DNA of 64,000 nt from JAJRVM01 sp041752115. GTDB lineage: Bacteria; Planctomycetota; Planctomycetia; Pirellulales; Pirellulaceae. Within the stretch, counting starts at the first letter, position 1, and each line of letters begins with the position of its first letter. The stretch covers positions 1 to 64,000 of the forward strand of contig JBGSHS010000197.1 of the NCBI GenBank assembly GCA_041752115.1, in the 5' to 3' direction. Both the position numbers and the translations under genes were made by a program. This document shows, in pieces, positions 55,886 to 64,000 of this stretch. A model generated the notes under the pieces. It did not search any database, was not told the DNA's origin, and was given only the letters and a program-made list of their open reading frames with translations.

Positions 55886-56370
55886 CTTCGCTCCGCGAGC
55901 GACCATTGGCACTTCGCTCCCGCGGCAATCGCTGTCGCTCGATCTGCCGAGACGACAATCTGGTCGCGTTGCACATCATACGTGTTCGTGCGGATTTCGC
56001 TGCGCAGTTGCACGAGCAGTTCGGCCTGCTGAACTGCGGACAGATCGAGGTACGATTGACCGTGTCGTTGCTGCGACCAGTGATTCAGCAGCCACAGACA
56101 CTCGCGATGCAGCCAGTCGGCGGACCAGTCGGGTGCCACATAGGCGCCATGTCCCCACACACTTCCCAGTTCCTGACCGCCAATCGACTGCCACACGTTC
56201 TGACCATCGCGGATATCATTCTCCCGGAAGATGACAGTGCCGTCCGATGTGACGACCTGAGTCGGTATGGGTGGTTGTTTCCGATAGATTTCCCGGCCGA
56301 AGTATCCCAGCACGGCGAACGAGATACCGATGACCAGCCACAAACCGAGCCACAGTCGTCCGTATCGCAT
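55886..56370 (-). pseudogene. N-terminal stub of a quinol-dependent nitric oxide reductase (qNorB)
   Basis: The minus-strand frame from ATG 56370 gives about 155 residues of clear qNorB: an N-terminal membrane helix (LGLWLVIGISFAVLGYFG), FRENDIRDGQNVWQSIGGQE, VWGHGAYVAPDWSADWLHRE and AVQQAELLVQLRSEIRTNTY. The similarity ends near DRATAIAAGAK, exactly where the frame runs into the antisense of the DUF1080 gene. An intact enzyme has about 750 residues with 14 helices and the haem/Fe site in the missing part. It is therefore a truncated, non-functional remnant. Confidence 0.8.
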
Positions 56371-56387
56371 GCGCGTTCCTCCCTCTG

Positions 56388-57602
56388 ATGATCGGCGTGC
56401 GAGCCATCCGTATTCTTGTCTTGGCGACCATTCGCGGCGCCGGACATAACATCGCGGGCAATGCGGTCAGCGACGGCGGCATGATGATCGACTTGTCGGG
56501 TATGAATAGGGTGGGCGTTGATGCTGCGCGACGACTGGCGTTTGTCGAGCCGGGCGCCACGCTGGCCCAGTTTGACGAAGTGGCACAGCGGCACGGTTTG
56601 GCCACTCCGGTGGGGATCAACTCGACGACCGGCATTGCCGGACTGACACTTGGCGGCGGATTTGGCTGGCTGACGCGTAAACACGGCTTGACAATTGACA
56701 GTTTAGTGTCAGCAGAAGAGGTGACCGCAGACGGGAGGAAGCTGCGCGTCAATGACAGGGAGCATCCTGACTTGTTCTGGGCCCTCCGCGGCGGTGGAGG
56801 CAATTTCGGAGTCGTAGCCCAGTTCGAATTCAGGCTGCATCGGCTGGGACCGGACGTGCTGGCCGGCCTGCTCGTCTTCCCCTTCGCGCAAGCTCGGCAA
56901 GTAATGGTGCAGTATCGTGAATTCATGCGGTCGGCTCCGCTCGATCTGAATGTGTGGGTGGTCTTGCGCAAGTGTCCACCTCTCCCTTTTGTGCCGGATG
57001 CCGCACATGGACGTGAAGTCATGGTACTGCCTGTCTTCTGGGCCGGCGAGGTCGATCAGGGGGCGGAGTGGAGCGACCGGATGAGGGAGTTCGGCGATCT
57101 GGTGGGCGAGCATATCGCCGTGCAACCCTATGTTGCGTGGCAACAGGCCTTTGATCCGCTGCTCACCCCAGGGGCGAGGAACTATTGGAAATCCCACAAC
57201 TTCCACGAACTCAACGAAGGGGCGATGGATTCGATGCTGAAGTATGCGGGAACGCTGCTCACGCCGCAGTGTGAGATCTTCCTGGGATTTGTTGGGGGAG
57301 TGGCCAACGAGATTCCTTCAGATGCCACGGCCTATGCCCATCGCGATGCCCGCTTCGTGCTCAACGTGCACGCACGCTGGGAAGCGGTCCGTGATGACGC
57401 ACGCTGCATCGCCTGGGCTCGCGAGTTCTTTCATGCCTCGGCGCCCTACGCTTCCCCCGGTGCGTACGTGAACTTCATGACCGAAGAAGAAACCAGCCGA
57501 GTGACTTCGGCCTACGGTGCCAACTACGATCGGCTGCGGCAAATCAAACAGACGTATGATCCTGATAACGTCTTTCATTTCAACCACAATATCAAGCCGT
57601 AG
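56388..57602 (+). CDS. N-terminally truncated FAD-binding (berberine-bridge type) oxidoreductase
   Basis: 404 residues. The frame begins within the FAD-binding (PCMH-type) domain at LATIRGAGHNIAG, the motif whose His often binds FAD covalently, and continues STTGIAGLTLGGGFGWLTRK, DLFWALRGGGGNFGVV and a C-terminal BBE segment, YDPDNVFHFNHNIKP. Intact relatives carry about 60-70 more residues before the RGxGHN motif, forming the first FAD subdomain. These are absent because the gene starts at a junction with the head-to-head qNorB stub. A functional protein is doubtful, though the frame is otherwise undamaged. Confidence 0.7.
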   Translation: MIGVRAIRILVLATIRGAGHNIAGNAVSDGGMMIDLSGMNRVGVDAARRLAFVEPGATLAQFDEVAQRHGLATPVGINSTTGIAGLTLGGGFGWLTRKHGLTIDSLVSAEEVTADGRKLRVNDREHPDLFWALRGGGGNFGVVAQFEFRLHRLGPDVLAGLLVFPFAQARQVMVQYREFMRSAPLDLNVWVVLRKCPPLPFVPDAAHGREVMVLPVFWAGEVDQGAEWSDRMREFGDLVGEHIAVQPYVAWQQAFDPLLTPGARNYWKSHNFHELNEGAMDSMLKYAGTLLTPQCEIFLGFVGGVANEIPSDATAYAHRDARFVLNVHARWEAVRDDARCIAWAREFFHASAPYASPGAYVNFMTEEETSRVTSAYGANYDRLRQIKQTYDPDNVFHFNHNIKP

Positions 57603-57826
57603 GAGTTGTAACACAAGTGGTTGGTCAATACGCTGCTGGCTGAGTTCACCCCCCGGGCCAGGGCGATTCTCGCACCTATGCCGACATTCGCGTTCAGCTG
57701 GAACTCCTCGAGAGCGGCAGCCGTGCATGAGGCTTGGGAAAGCGAGAAGCCGGGAAAAATGGCTCAGGCGATCGCTGTCAGACCTGCTTCGTGGGTGAGC
57801 CTCTCTTTCTTGTTGTTTGCTGTCTT

Positions 57827-57953
57827 CGTAACCGTTCACAGAACGACGTTGATTTGGCCGCGAGTTGGCACAGAAAGTCGCCCTTTCGCTCCGCGAAGGA
57901 ATCGCTACTTTCGCGGAGCGAAGGGCGACTTTGGCGGACCGTGAACGGTTACG
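57827..57953. repeat. Nested long inverted repeat
   Basis: Inner arms of 24 bases at 57874-57897 (AAAGTCGCCCTTTCGCTCCG and on) and 57909-57932 are near-perfect complements over an 11-base loop. Outer arms CGTAACCGTTCAC (57827-57839) and GTGAACGGTTACG (57941-57953) pair perfectly. The whole could fold as a 127-base cruciform or RNA hairpin and looks like an inserted mobile palindromic element. Confidence 0.85.
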
Positions 57954-58420
57954 CTGACTTCTGTTTCTACGGCTGCGCTGCCAGGCATTTCGGAGCACAT
58001 GTGCGGCCTCTCTGTGCGCGTTTCGACATGTAAGTCCCCATGACGGTCATTGCGGCGCCGGTTGCTGGTAGCGGATGTCGAGAATGGGGCAAACTTGCGG
58101 CGTGGCATACGTTTTGCATTTCAGGACGGGCAAAGGGAGGTTCAACAAAACTATGTCGAGCGAAGCGCGATCCACGAAGTGCGGGAGTTGCGGCCGAACG
58201 CCCGCTTTGCATGATTGCCACGATGCGAAGTGCCGGATAATCGTGCGGGCCGTGCGGAAAAATTTGCTCGAACACGGGTCAAGTCGCTGCGCAATCTTTG
58301 CACGGTCGGCAGATTCAGAGCCGCGACCTCATGTCGTTCTGATATTCGGGTAGTTCAACGGATGGCTACCGTCATCGGTCCAGGAAGGGTGGGTTCAGTA
58401 GACTCGAACGAGAGGAGACT
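57954..58420. other. Spacer without a supported gene
   Basis: An open frame on the plus strand contains a Cys-rich stretch (STKCGSCGRTPALHDCHDAKC), but no ribosome site or family was recognised, so it is not called. GAGAGGAG before 58421 serves the next gene. Confidence 0.35.
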
Positions 58421-58795
58421 ATGACGATGAAGAAATTGGCAGCCTGTGTGATAGGGCTCGCGCTGAGTGTGATGCTGACAGGCGATGTGTTGGCGCAAGG
58501 CAGGCGAGGGGGTGGACAGCGTGGAGGAGGTCAGATGAGCGGACAAGCTGCCGGCGGGCAGCGAGGAATGGGGCGAGGGCAGGGGAACATGGGAGGCCAG
58601 GGGAGCGGCGCCACTCAGCAACAGATGATGCAGCGTCGCCAGATGCGGTACCGATATGGACAAGGTGGAGCAGGAGGTAACTGCCAGGGTGCAGCCGCAG
58701 TCGGAAGTCAGAACGGCTATCGCGGTGCGATGCAGGGTGGTGCGATGCAGGGTGGCGCGATGCAGCGTGCCCGCTCGTCCCAACCGGTCCAGTAG
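58421..58795 (+). CDS. Small exported Gly/Gln/Met-rich protein
   Basis: 124 residues with a signal peptide (MKKLAACVIGLALSVMLTGDVLAQ) and a GAGAGGAG ribosome site; the start may be ATG 58421 or 58427. The mature part is low complexity: RRGGGQRGGG, then Gln/Met-rich stretches and a GAMQG repeat near the end. No folded domain or catalytic motif is seen. Short Gly/Gln-rich exported proteins are common in planctomycetes. A cell-surface or matrix role is a guess. Confidence 0.65.
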   Translation: MTMKKLAACVIGLALSVMLTGDVLAQGRRGGGQRGGGQMSGQAAGGQRGMGRGQGNMGGQGSGATQQQMMQRRQMRYRYGQGGAGGNCQGAAAVGSQNGYRGAMQGGAMQGGAMQRARSSQPVQ

Positions 58796-59036
58796 CAGGT
58801 GGTGTCGGGCTGGACGCGAGAGGCTCCAGCAGTCCCAGGACGAACTTCTTGACACGGGCGACTCCGGTCGCCCGTGTGGCGTTCTTGCCCGGGCCGATTT
58901 CTTTCTCACGAGTACCACCTGATCACACGATGGGAGCACGTGGATTGGATTCGCGCAGGGTGCGCGGTAGGATACGTACCCGTTCTGCCAGACGCTGGCG
59001 TTGCGGATCCCGACTTCCTGTCTGCCCACGGTGATC

Positions 59037-62000
59037 ATGATGAGATATCCACCTCCCTGTTGCTCTCGATTTGATTCGTTGGTAGCGCTGATCGCGATGG
59101 TCTGCCCGACCGCTGTTGCGGATGACTCTGCAGAACCGGCTGTGGCGATCAGCAATGGGGCCGTGCAGGTACGCTTCGTCGGCGTTGCTGACAAAGGATA
59201 CCGCGTCGAGTTCGATTCGCTTGTGGATGGTAGTTGGACGCGGATGGCAGAGTACGTTAATGGTGGATGCTGGGGTGTGTTCTGCGGTTGGAAAGACTCG
59301 TGGTATGCCGATGGCCAGCGGATCCCTGTGCGACACGTCGAACGGATCAGTGACTCGCAGGCGAGGGCGACGTCCGAAGCTGTGATTGCCGGTCACACCT
59401 GGAAGTTTACGGACGACTACAGCTTTGAGGCCGGGCTGATCAAGATTGAACGCACGTGGGAGCACCTGTCGGCTGAGCCGCAGCGCACGATCACACTGGA
59501 AACTCGTATTCGATTTGCGCTGGGAGATGATCCGCGAACGCTTATTCCCGGATCGATCTACAATGGCAATCCCAGTTCGACCTTGCCGGGGCCGCGATTG
59601 ACGCTGGCTCCGGATGCGATCGCGCTGTACGAAGAACACCGCTTGCCGATTCCGATGGTCAATGTTGAATCGACTGTGGCGGGATCGCGGCACTACGGCA
59701 CACTGCTCAGCGTGCCAGCTCGGATCGCTCAGGGACAAAAGGGGGACGATCATTGGTGGAGCCTGGGGCTTGAGGCGGGTGAGGAGTATGTGGATCTGCT
59801 GAGTGTCTCGGGAGCCGTGGCGACCAATGGGATGAAGAGCACGATTTACGGGCATCGCAACGGGTTTGACAAGTACGACGAAGCATATCTGGATGTGGAC
59901 GGAGTGCAGCAGTATCACAAGACGCTGTATCTGGATCTGGGCTGTGACGGTCGATTGGGCGAGACGTTTCGATTGGCCTTGTGGAAAGCGTTCGACGTGT
60001 TTCGTCCGGTGGATGTTCCGCACGTCGAGTTTAATGCAGCGATGGCACTGAAGGTGGATTTTGCGAAAGGGAGCTTCTATCGGGAAGCCCCGGACGTTGC
60101 CGGATTCTGTGCATGGCCGTGGCCGAACCGCCATTTTCAATATGGATGGTGCGGCGGCAACATCGCGATTGCCTATGGGCTCCTCGCGCATGCTCAGCGC
60201 ACGGGCGACCAGCAATCGCTGCGACAGGCCATCGATGCGATCGACTTCTACGCCAGGCACTCACAGCAGCAGGTGCCGGGAATGTTCTACGGAGACTATT
60301 TCGCTACACCCGCGGTACTGTCGCGGGCGGCTGTGAGAGAGAAGGGGGGCGGATGGCAGCCGACGCCATTCCATGGGCTCGAGCCGGCGATCTCGAGTCG
60401 CCAGTTGGGAGAGACTCTGGAGCGGTTGGCGGAAGCGACGATGCTGGGCCGCCGCATGGGGCTGGAGGCTGAGGCCACGCTCTGGCAGGACGCGGTGCGC
60501 CGCGGTTGCGATTTTCTGGTGCAGTCGCCGCGCTATCGCGGCATGTTCCCGCGAGCCTGGAACACGGACGGTTCGGCTCGGGGGTGGCAGGGCGATCAGC
60601 CGCAGGATGCCGGCTGGCTGTCCACCGCCGGTCTGTATTGTGTCGGGCCATTGGTGCGCATGCATCGCCTGAGTGGCGAGGAACGGTATCTGACACTGGC
60701 CCAGGAAGTGCTGACTGGCTATTGGCAGCAGTTTGGCGCGGAGCAAGCGACGCCGCCTTGGGGCGGGACGCACGATGCCGGAGCGGAGGACAAAGAGGCT
60801 GGTTGGGGGATGATGAAGGCAGCACTCGATGTCTACGAATCAACACAGAACCGGCAATACCTGGAGTGGGCGCAGTGGGCGGCCGATTGGACGCTGACAT
60901 GGATGTACTTTCACGATGTGGGGATGCCGAGCAGTGAGGTGCTGGATAAGACGATGAAGACCGTAGGCTGGACGTTCATCTCCACTCAGAACCAGGAGAT
61001 CGATGTCTTTGGGTTCTGGATGGCCCCGGACTATTACCGACTGGGGCGGATGCTGGGCGACGAACGCTACTGCCAGATCGGCAAAGTCCTGTTTGATGCG
61101 TCGACGCAGACGATCGCTCGAGAAGATTATATGATGGGGCAGGTCGTGCGTGGCATTCAAGCAGAACACTATAACCACTCGAACTGTACCTACGTTCCGG
61201 ATGGTCCGTGGCGAGGTAGCCAGCATTCGATGGGGATCGGTTGGGTGCTCGCGTCGACGCTCTATGGTGGGGCGAAATTGGCCGAACTGGATCCGGCGAC
61301 GTTTGATTGGTTGGATCAGCCCGATCGACGCGTGGTTGTACCGACGGCCCAGCGTCAGCGTAACGAATGGCGTTACACATTCCAACGACCGGCGGACGAA
61401 TGGTTCGTCAATGACTTTGACGACTCCCACTGGCCTTCTGGGCCGGGAGGGTTTGGGGAGTACGGGACTCCTGGCACGGCCATTGGCACGTGGTGGGACG
61501 TGCAGTACCCACGGATCTGGATCCGCCGGGTCTTTGAGCTCGGAAGCGACCTGCCGCACGAACCGATGCTGTTGGTTCATCACGACGACGCGGCCCAGAT
61601 CTACGTGAACGGGGTACTGGCGGCAGAACTGAGCGGCTACCAGACATGTTACACCATCGTGCCGATGCGGCCGGAAGCGGTGGCCGCGCTTCGTTCGGGG
61701 GAGAATGTCCTGGCCGCCACGTGCGAAGATCTGGCCGGTGGCCGGCATATCGATGTGGGACTGATCGAAGCCGCTCGGCCGGTCTACGAGGCCGTTTGTC
61801 GGCCGATCGTAGTGGATGGCCGTCTTGACGACTGGCAGGACATAGCCGTGGCCGACGTATCGGGGGCCGAGCACTTGTGGTTTGGACAGGGCATGACGCC
61901 GCAGAAGTGGCAGGGAAACAGAGACCTCAGCTACCGCTGGCGGAGCGCGTGGTTCGACAATCGACTCTACTTCCTCTTCGAGGTGACGGACGAGACGGTG

Positions 62001-62453
62001 CTCGACGTTCCCTCGCAACCCAATTCTTTTCTGAACGACTGCATTGAGATTCTCCTGGATCCTCAGGATCGCGGGGGACGGCGGTTCCTCGAGGACGGCG
62101 CTCAGAAAGTGCTCCGCGGTTACGAAATGCACTTCCTGCCCGGCTCGACTCCCCTGGTGTTCGTTGATGACCGGCTGTCCCCTCTCTATCCGCTCGACAA
62201 GCCGCAGAACGAGCTGTTCATTTCGCAGTGGCGGGGCGAGGTCAAGGTCACCAGGACCTCGTCGGGTTACGTGATGGAGATCGGCTTCGCCGTACCGGGA
62301 GTTCAACTGGACAAAGGAATGCAGCTGGGCATTGATACGGACGTGTGTGACGACGACGGTCAGGGCCGGGAGAGCCTGCTCTTGTGGACCGGCCGGCAAG
62401 TTGATTTCTGGATCACCATGGACCACTACGGCCACCTGCGGTTGGTAGACTGA
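59037..62453 (+). CDS. Large exported alpha-toroid glycosidase-like protein with C-terminal CBM9-like domain
   Basis: About 1138 residues. A signal-like N-terminus (SLVALIAMVCPTAVA) is followed by a beta-sandwich (about 40-290), then a helical region (about 340-760) with paired motifs such as FAGDxDW-like GWLSTAGLYCVGPLVRMHRL, GWGMMKAALDVYES and QYLEWAQWAADWTLTWMY, the look of an (alpha/alpha)6 glycoside hydrolase or lyase. A sugar-binding jelly-roll (WIRRVFELGSDLPHEPMLLV) and a CBM9-like domain (VVDGRLDDWQDI to FAVPGVQLDKGM) close the protein. The glycosidase family was not identified and catalytic residues were not assigned. Start is ATG 59037 or 59040, ribosome site weak. Confidence 0.7.
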   Translation: MMRYPPPCCSRFDSLVALIAMVCPTAVADDSAEPAVAISNGAVQVRFVGVADKGYRVEFDSLVDGSWTRMAEYVNGGCWGVFCGWKDSWYADGQRIPVRHVERISDSQARATSEAVIAGHTWKFTDDYSFEAGLIKIERTWEHLSAEPQRTITLETRIRFALGDDPRTLIPGSIYNGNPSSTLPGPRLTLAPDAIALYEEHRLPIPMVNVESTVAGSRHYGTLLSVPARIAQGQKGDDHWWSLGLEAGEEYVDLLSVSGAVATNGMKSTIYGHRNGFDKYDEAYLDVDGVQQYHKTLYLDLGCDGRLGETFRLALWKAFDVFRPVDVPHVEFNAAMALKVDFAKGSFYREAPDVAGFCAWPWPNRHFQYGWCGGNIAIAYGLLAHAQRTGDQQSLRQAIDAIDFYARHSQQQVPGMFYGDYFATPAVLSRAAVREKGGGWQPTPFHGLEPAISSRQLGETLERLAEATMLGRRMGLEAEATLWQDAVRRGCDFLVQSPRYRGMFPRAWNTDGSARGWQGDQPQDAGWLSTAGLYCVGPLVRMHRLSGEERYLTLAQEVLTGYWQQFGAEQATPPWGGTHDAGAEDKEAGWGMMKAALDVYESTQNRQYLEWAQWAADWTLTWMYFHDVGMPSSEVLDKTMKTVGWTFISTQNQEIDVFGFWMAPDYYRLGRMLGDERYCQIGKVLFDASTQTIAREDYMMGQVVRGIQAEHYNHSNCTYVPDGPWRGSQHSMGIGWVLASTLYGGAKLAELDPATFDWLDQPDRRVVVPTAQRQRNEWRYTFQRPADEWFVNDFDDSHWPSGPGGFGEYGTPGTAIGTWWDVQYPRIWIRRVFELGSDLPHEPMLLVHHDDAAQIYVNGVLAAELSGYQTCYTIVPMRPEAVAALRSGENVLAATCEDLAGGRHIDVGLIEAARPVYEAVCRPIVVDGRLDDWQDIAVADVSGAEHLWFGQGMTPQKWQGNRDLSYRWRSAWFDNRLYFLFEVTDETVLDVPSQPNSFLNDCIEILLDPQDRGGRRFLEDGAQKVLRGYEMHFLPGSTPLVFVDDRLSPLYPLDKPQNELFISQWRGEVKVTRTSSGYVMEIGFAVPGVQLDKGMQLGIDTDVCDDDGQGRESLLLWTGRQVDFWITMDHYGHLRLVD

Positions 62454-62593
62454 CTCAGCGGCGCACCGCAGAGTCGCGGTCCTCGATAGAGCACGACCGC
62501 ATGTGTGCGTTTGAGTCGTGTGGCATCGGTCCGGCGATTCGTGGAAGGCTACGGCGGTGATCGATGCGGCAATCGTTGTGAAATGAGTTTCCC

Positions 62594-64000
62594 ATGCAAC
62601 TCCATCCACTGGATATCGGCGTATTCCTGGCCTTCTTCGGGTTCGTTGTGGCGTTTGCCATGTACAAAGGGCGTCGCGAGAAGACCGGCGAGGACTATTT
62701 TCTTGCGGGGCGAGGTTTGAGCTGGCCGCTGGTGGGGCTGTCGCTGATTGCGGCCAACATTTCGACAGAGCAGTTCGTCGGGATGAACGGCAGCGCTGCC
62801 GGGAACGTCGGCATGGCCATTGCCGCTTACGATTGGCTGGCGGCCGTAACCTTGGTGTGCGTGGCGATCTTCTTCCTACCGCGTCTGCTGCGAACTGGCA
62901 TCTATACGATGCCGGAGTTTCTGGAGTATCGCTTCAATGTGATGGCTCGCACGATCATGTCGGTGTACACGATGTTGATCTACGTCGGTGTGACGATTAC
63001 CGCAGTGCTCTATTCCGGTGGCTTGACGATACACACGATATTCGATGTCGACTTGACGGCTGCCGTCTGGCTGATCGGCGTGATTGCCGCGCTCTACACG
63101 ACCTACGGCGGGCTCAGATCAATTGCCTGGGCCGATCTGTTTCTCGGGTCAGCACTGATCCTCGGCGGATTCTGTGCGTTGGGTTACGGCTTGTCAGCCT
63201 GCGGTGGCTTGTCATCGCTCGCCGAGCGACATGCCGATCGATTTCACATGGGCCTGGCCGCCGACCATCCCGAGCTGCCCTGGACGGCCTTGCTGGTCGG
63301 AATGTGGATTCCGAACTTCTACTATTGGGGCTGCAACCAGTATATCTGCCAGCGAACGCTGGCGGCACAGAGCTTGAAGCAGGGGCAGCTGGGCGTTCTG
63401 TTGGCAGCCGTGATCCAGGTGATCCTGCCGCTGCTGATCGTCGTGCCGGGCATTATCGCCCTGGAGCTCTTCTCCGAACAGCTCAAGACCAACCAGGATA
63501 TGGCGTTTCCGCTGCTGGTCCGCCTGCTGGTCCCCGACGGGCTGCGCGGGTTCATCTTCGCCGCGATTGCCGGCGCGGTCATCAGCTCGCTCGCTTCCAT
63601 GCTCAATAGCGCGTCGACGATTTTCACCATGGACTTGTTTACGCGATTATTCCATCGGGACGCCACTCCCCGCACGCAGGTTCTGGTGGGACGCGTCATG
63701 ACCGTCGGGTTCGTGATGATTGGGTGCGTCATTGCGCCCTATCTGGGAGACCCGCGTTTCAAAGGGGTCTTTCATTTCATTCAAGATTTTCAGGGATATG
63801 CATCCCCCGGCGTTCTGGCTTGTTTTCTCTTCGGACTCTTTGTGCCCCGCACACCTCCTCAGGCCGCGGTCACCGGATTGATCCTGAACGTACCGGTCTA
63901 CGGAGTGCTGCACCTGGCGATCTTTGATCACATCTGTTTTCTCAATAAGATGGCGATCACGTTTGGAGTGTTGGTGGCAGTGATGGGAGCGATCACGATC
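62594..64000 (+). CDS. Sodium/solute symporter (SSS family), 3' end outside the window
   Basis: 469 codons remain open to the window end, with no stop, so the C-terminus is missing. It opens MQLHPLDIGVFLAFFGFVVA, then EDYFLAGRGLSWPLVGLSLIAANISTEQFVG, a classic SSS signature, ALYTTYGGLRSIAWAD and NFYYWGCNQYICQRTLAAQS, which match the SGLT branch. About 12 helices are visible. It follows the large glycosidase-like gene by 140 bases in the same direction, so sugar uptake after hydrolysis is a reasonable inference. Confidence 0.9.
   Translation, partial: MQLHPLDIGVFLAFFGFVVAFAMYKGRREKTGEDYFLAGRGLSWPLVGLSLIAANISTEQFVGMNGSAAGNVGMAIAAYDWLAAVTLVCVAIFFLPRLLRTGIYTMPEFLEYRFNVMARTIMSVYTMLIYVGVTITAVLYSGGLTIHTIFDVDLTAAVWLIGVIAALYTTYGGLRSIAWADLFLGSALILGGFCALGYGLSACGGLSSLAERHADRFHMGLAADHPELPWTALLVGMWIPNFYYWGCNQYICQRTLAAQSLKQGQLGVLLAAVIQVILPLLIVVPGIIALELFSEQLKTNQDMAFPLLVRLLVPDGLRGFIFAAIAGAVISSLASMLNSASTIFTMDLFTRLFHRDATPRTQVLVGRVMTVGFVMIGCVIAPYLGDPRFKGVFHFIQDFQGYASPGVLACFLFGLFVPRTPPQAAVTGLILNVPVYGVLHLAIFDHICFLNKMAITFGVLVAVMGAITI

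Noticed and set aside
58075..58353. Cys-rich plus-strand frame
   Set aside because: CGSC and CHDAKC look zinc-finger-like but there is no ribosome site, no conserved order and poor composition afterwards.
60840..62609. 589-codon minus-strand open frame
   Set aside because: Antisense to the large glycosidase-like gene, whose domains are clear. No signal, motif or ribosome site.

Overview
The window is high-GC bacterial DNA whose gene content points to the phylum Planctomycetota. It has three large Hanks-type Ser/Thr kinases, one of them beside an ECF sigma factor. It also has a DUF1080 sugar-hydrolase-like protein, a neutral-ceramidase-like protein, matrixin and ZMP1-like metalloproteases, long gene-poor spacers and several families of short dispersed palindromic repeats. 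No rRNA, tRNA, CRISPR array, phage or intact insertion sequence was found.

The main theme is multiheme electron transfer. Bases 9.0-16.7 kb hold a tetraheme cytochrome and a tight three-gene operon: a 13-heme cytochrome c fused to a cytochrome b membrane domain, a 12-heme NapC/NirT-type membrane cytochrome, and a second 13-heme/cytochrome b fusion paralogous to the first. Bases 44.5-48.5 kb hold a second unit on the minus strand: a 14-heme MtrA/DmsE-like lipoprotein followed by a large outer-membrane beta-barrel of MtrB/PioB type. Together they could carry electrons from the quinol pool across periplasm and outer membrane, a candidate extracellular electron transfer route; the physiological direction and partner are unknown. 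A PerR/Fur-like regulator, a diheme peroxidase lipoprotein and a monoheme membrane protein sit at 4.6-8.1 kb. Counted by motif, the window has about 59 haem-c attachment sites.

The haem-attachment machinery lies between and around these units. Bases 38.2-43.4 kb carry ccmE-F-A-B-C plus a tiny ccmD-like gene (System I). The CcmE is the CxxxY variant and no ccmH or ccmG is visible. Bases 49.3-53.1 kb carry a ResB/ResC-like pair (System II type) whose ResC has a degenerate WWD motif. Both maturation types therefore sit within 15 kb.

Other regions: 0.3-2.7 kb, two divergent exported nitrilase-family hydrolases; 2.9-3.7 kb, an AbiEii-like nucleotidyltransferase with its small partner; 16.7-20.3 kb, a DUF6159 membrane protein, unknown proteins, a 58-residue zinc-ribbon membrane protein and a cupredoxin-like exported protein; 21.6-37.4 kb, sigma factor, kinases, metalloproteases, sialidase-like and ceramidase-like proteins; 53.4-64 kb, an RdgC-like protein, a DUF1080 protein, an exported Gly/Gln-rich protein, a large glycosidase-like protein with a C-terminal CBM9-like domain and a sodium/solute symporter cut by the window end.

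Gene decay is visible in at least four places: a multiply frameshifted prolyl oligopeptidase, a truncated beta-propeller glycosidase, an N-terminal stub of a quinol-dependent nitric oxide reductase, and an FAD oxidoreductase without its N-terminus lying head to head with that stub. At least six dispersed repeat families, several arranged as inverted pairs like REPINs, occupy the spacers, including two inside the ccm cluster.
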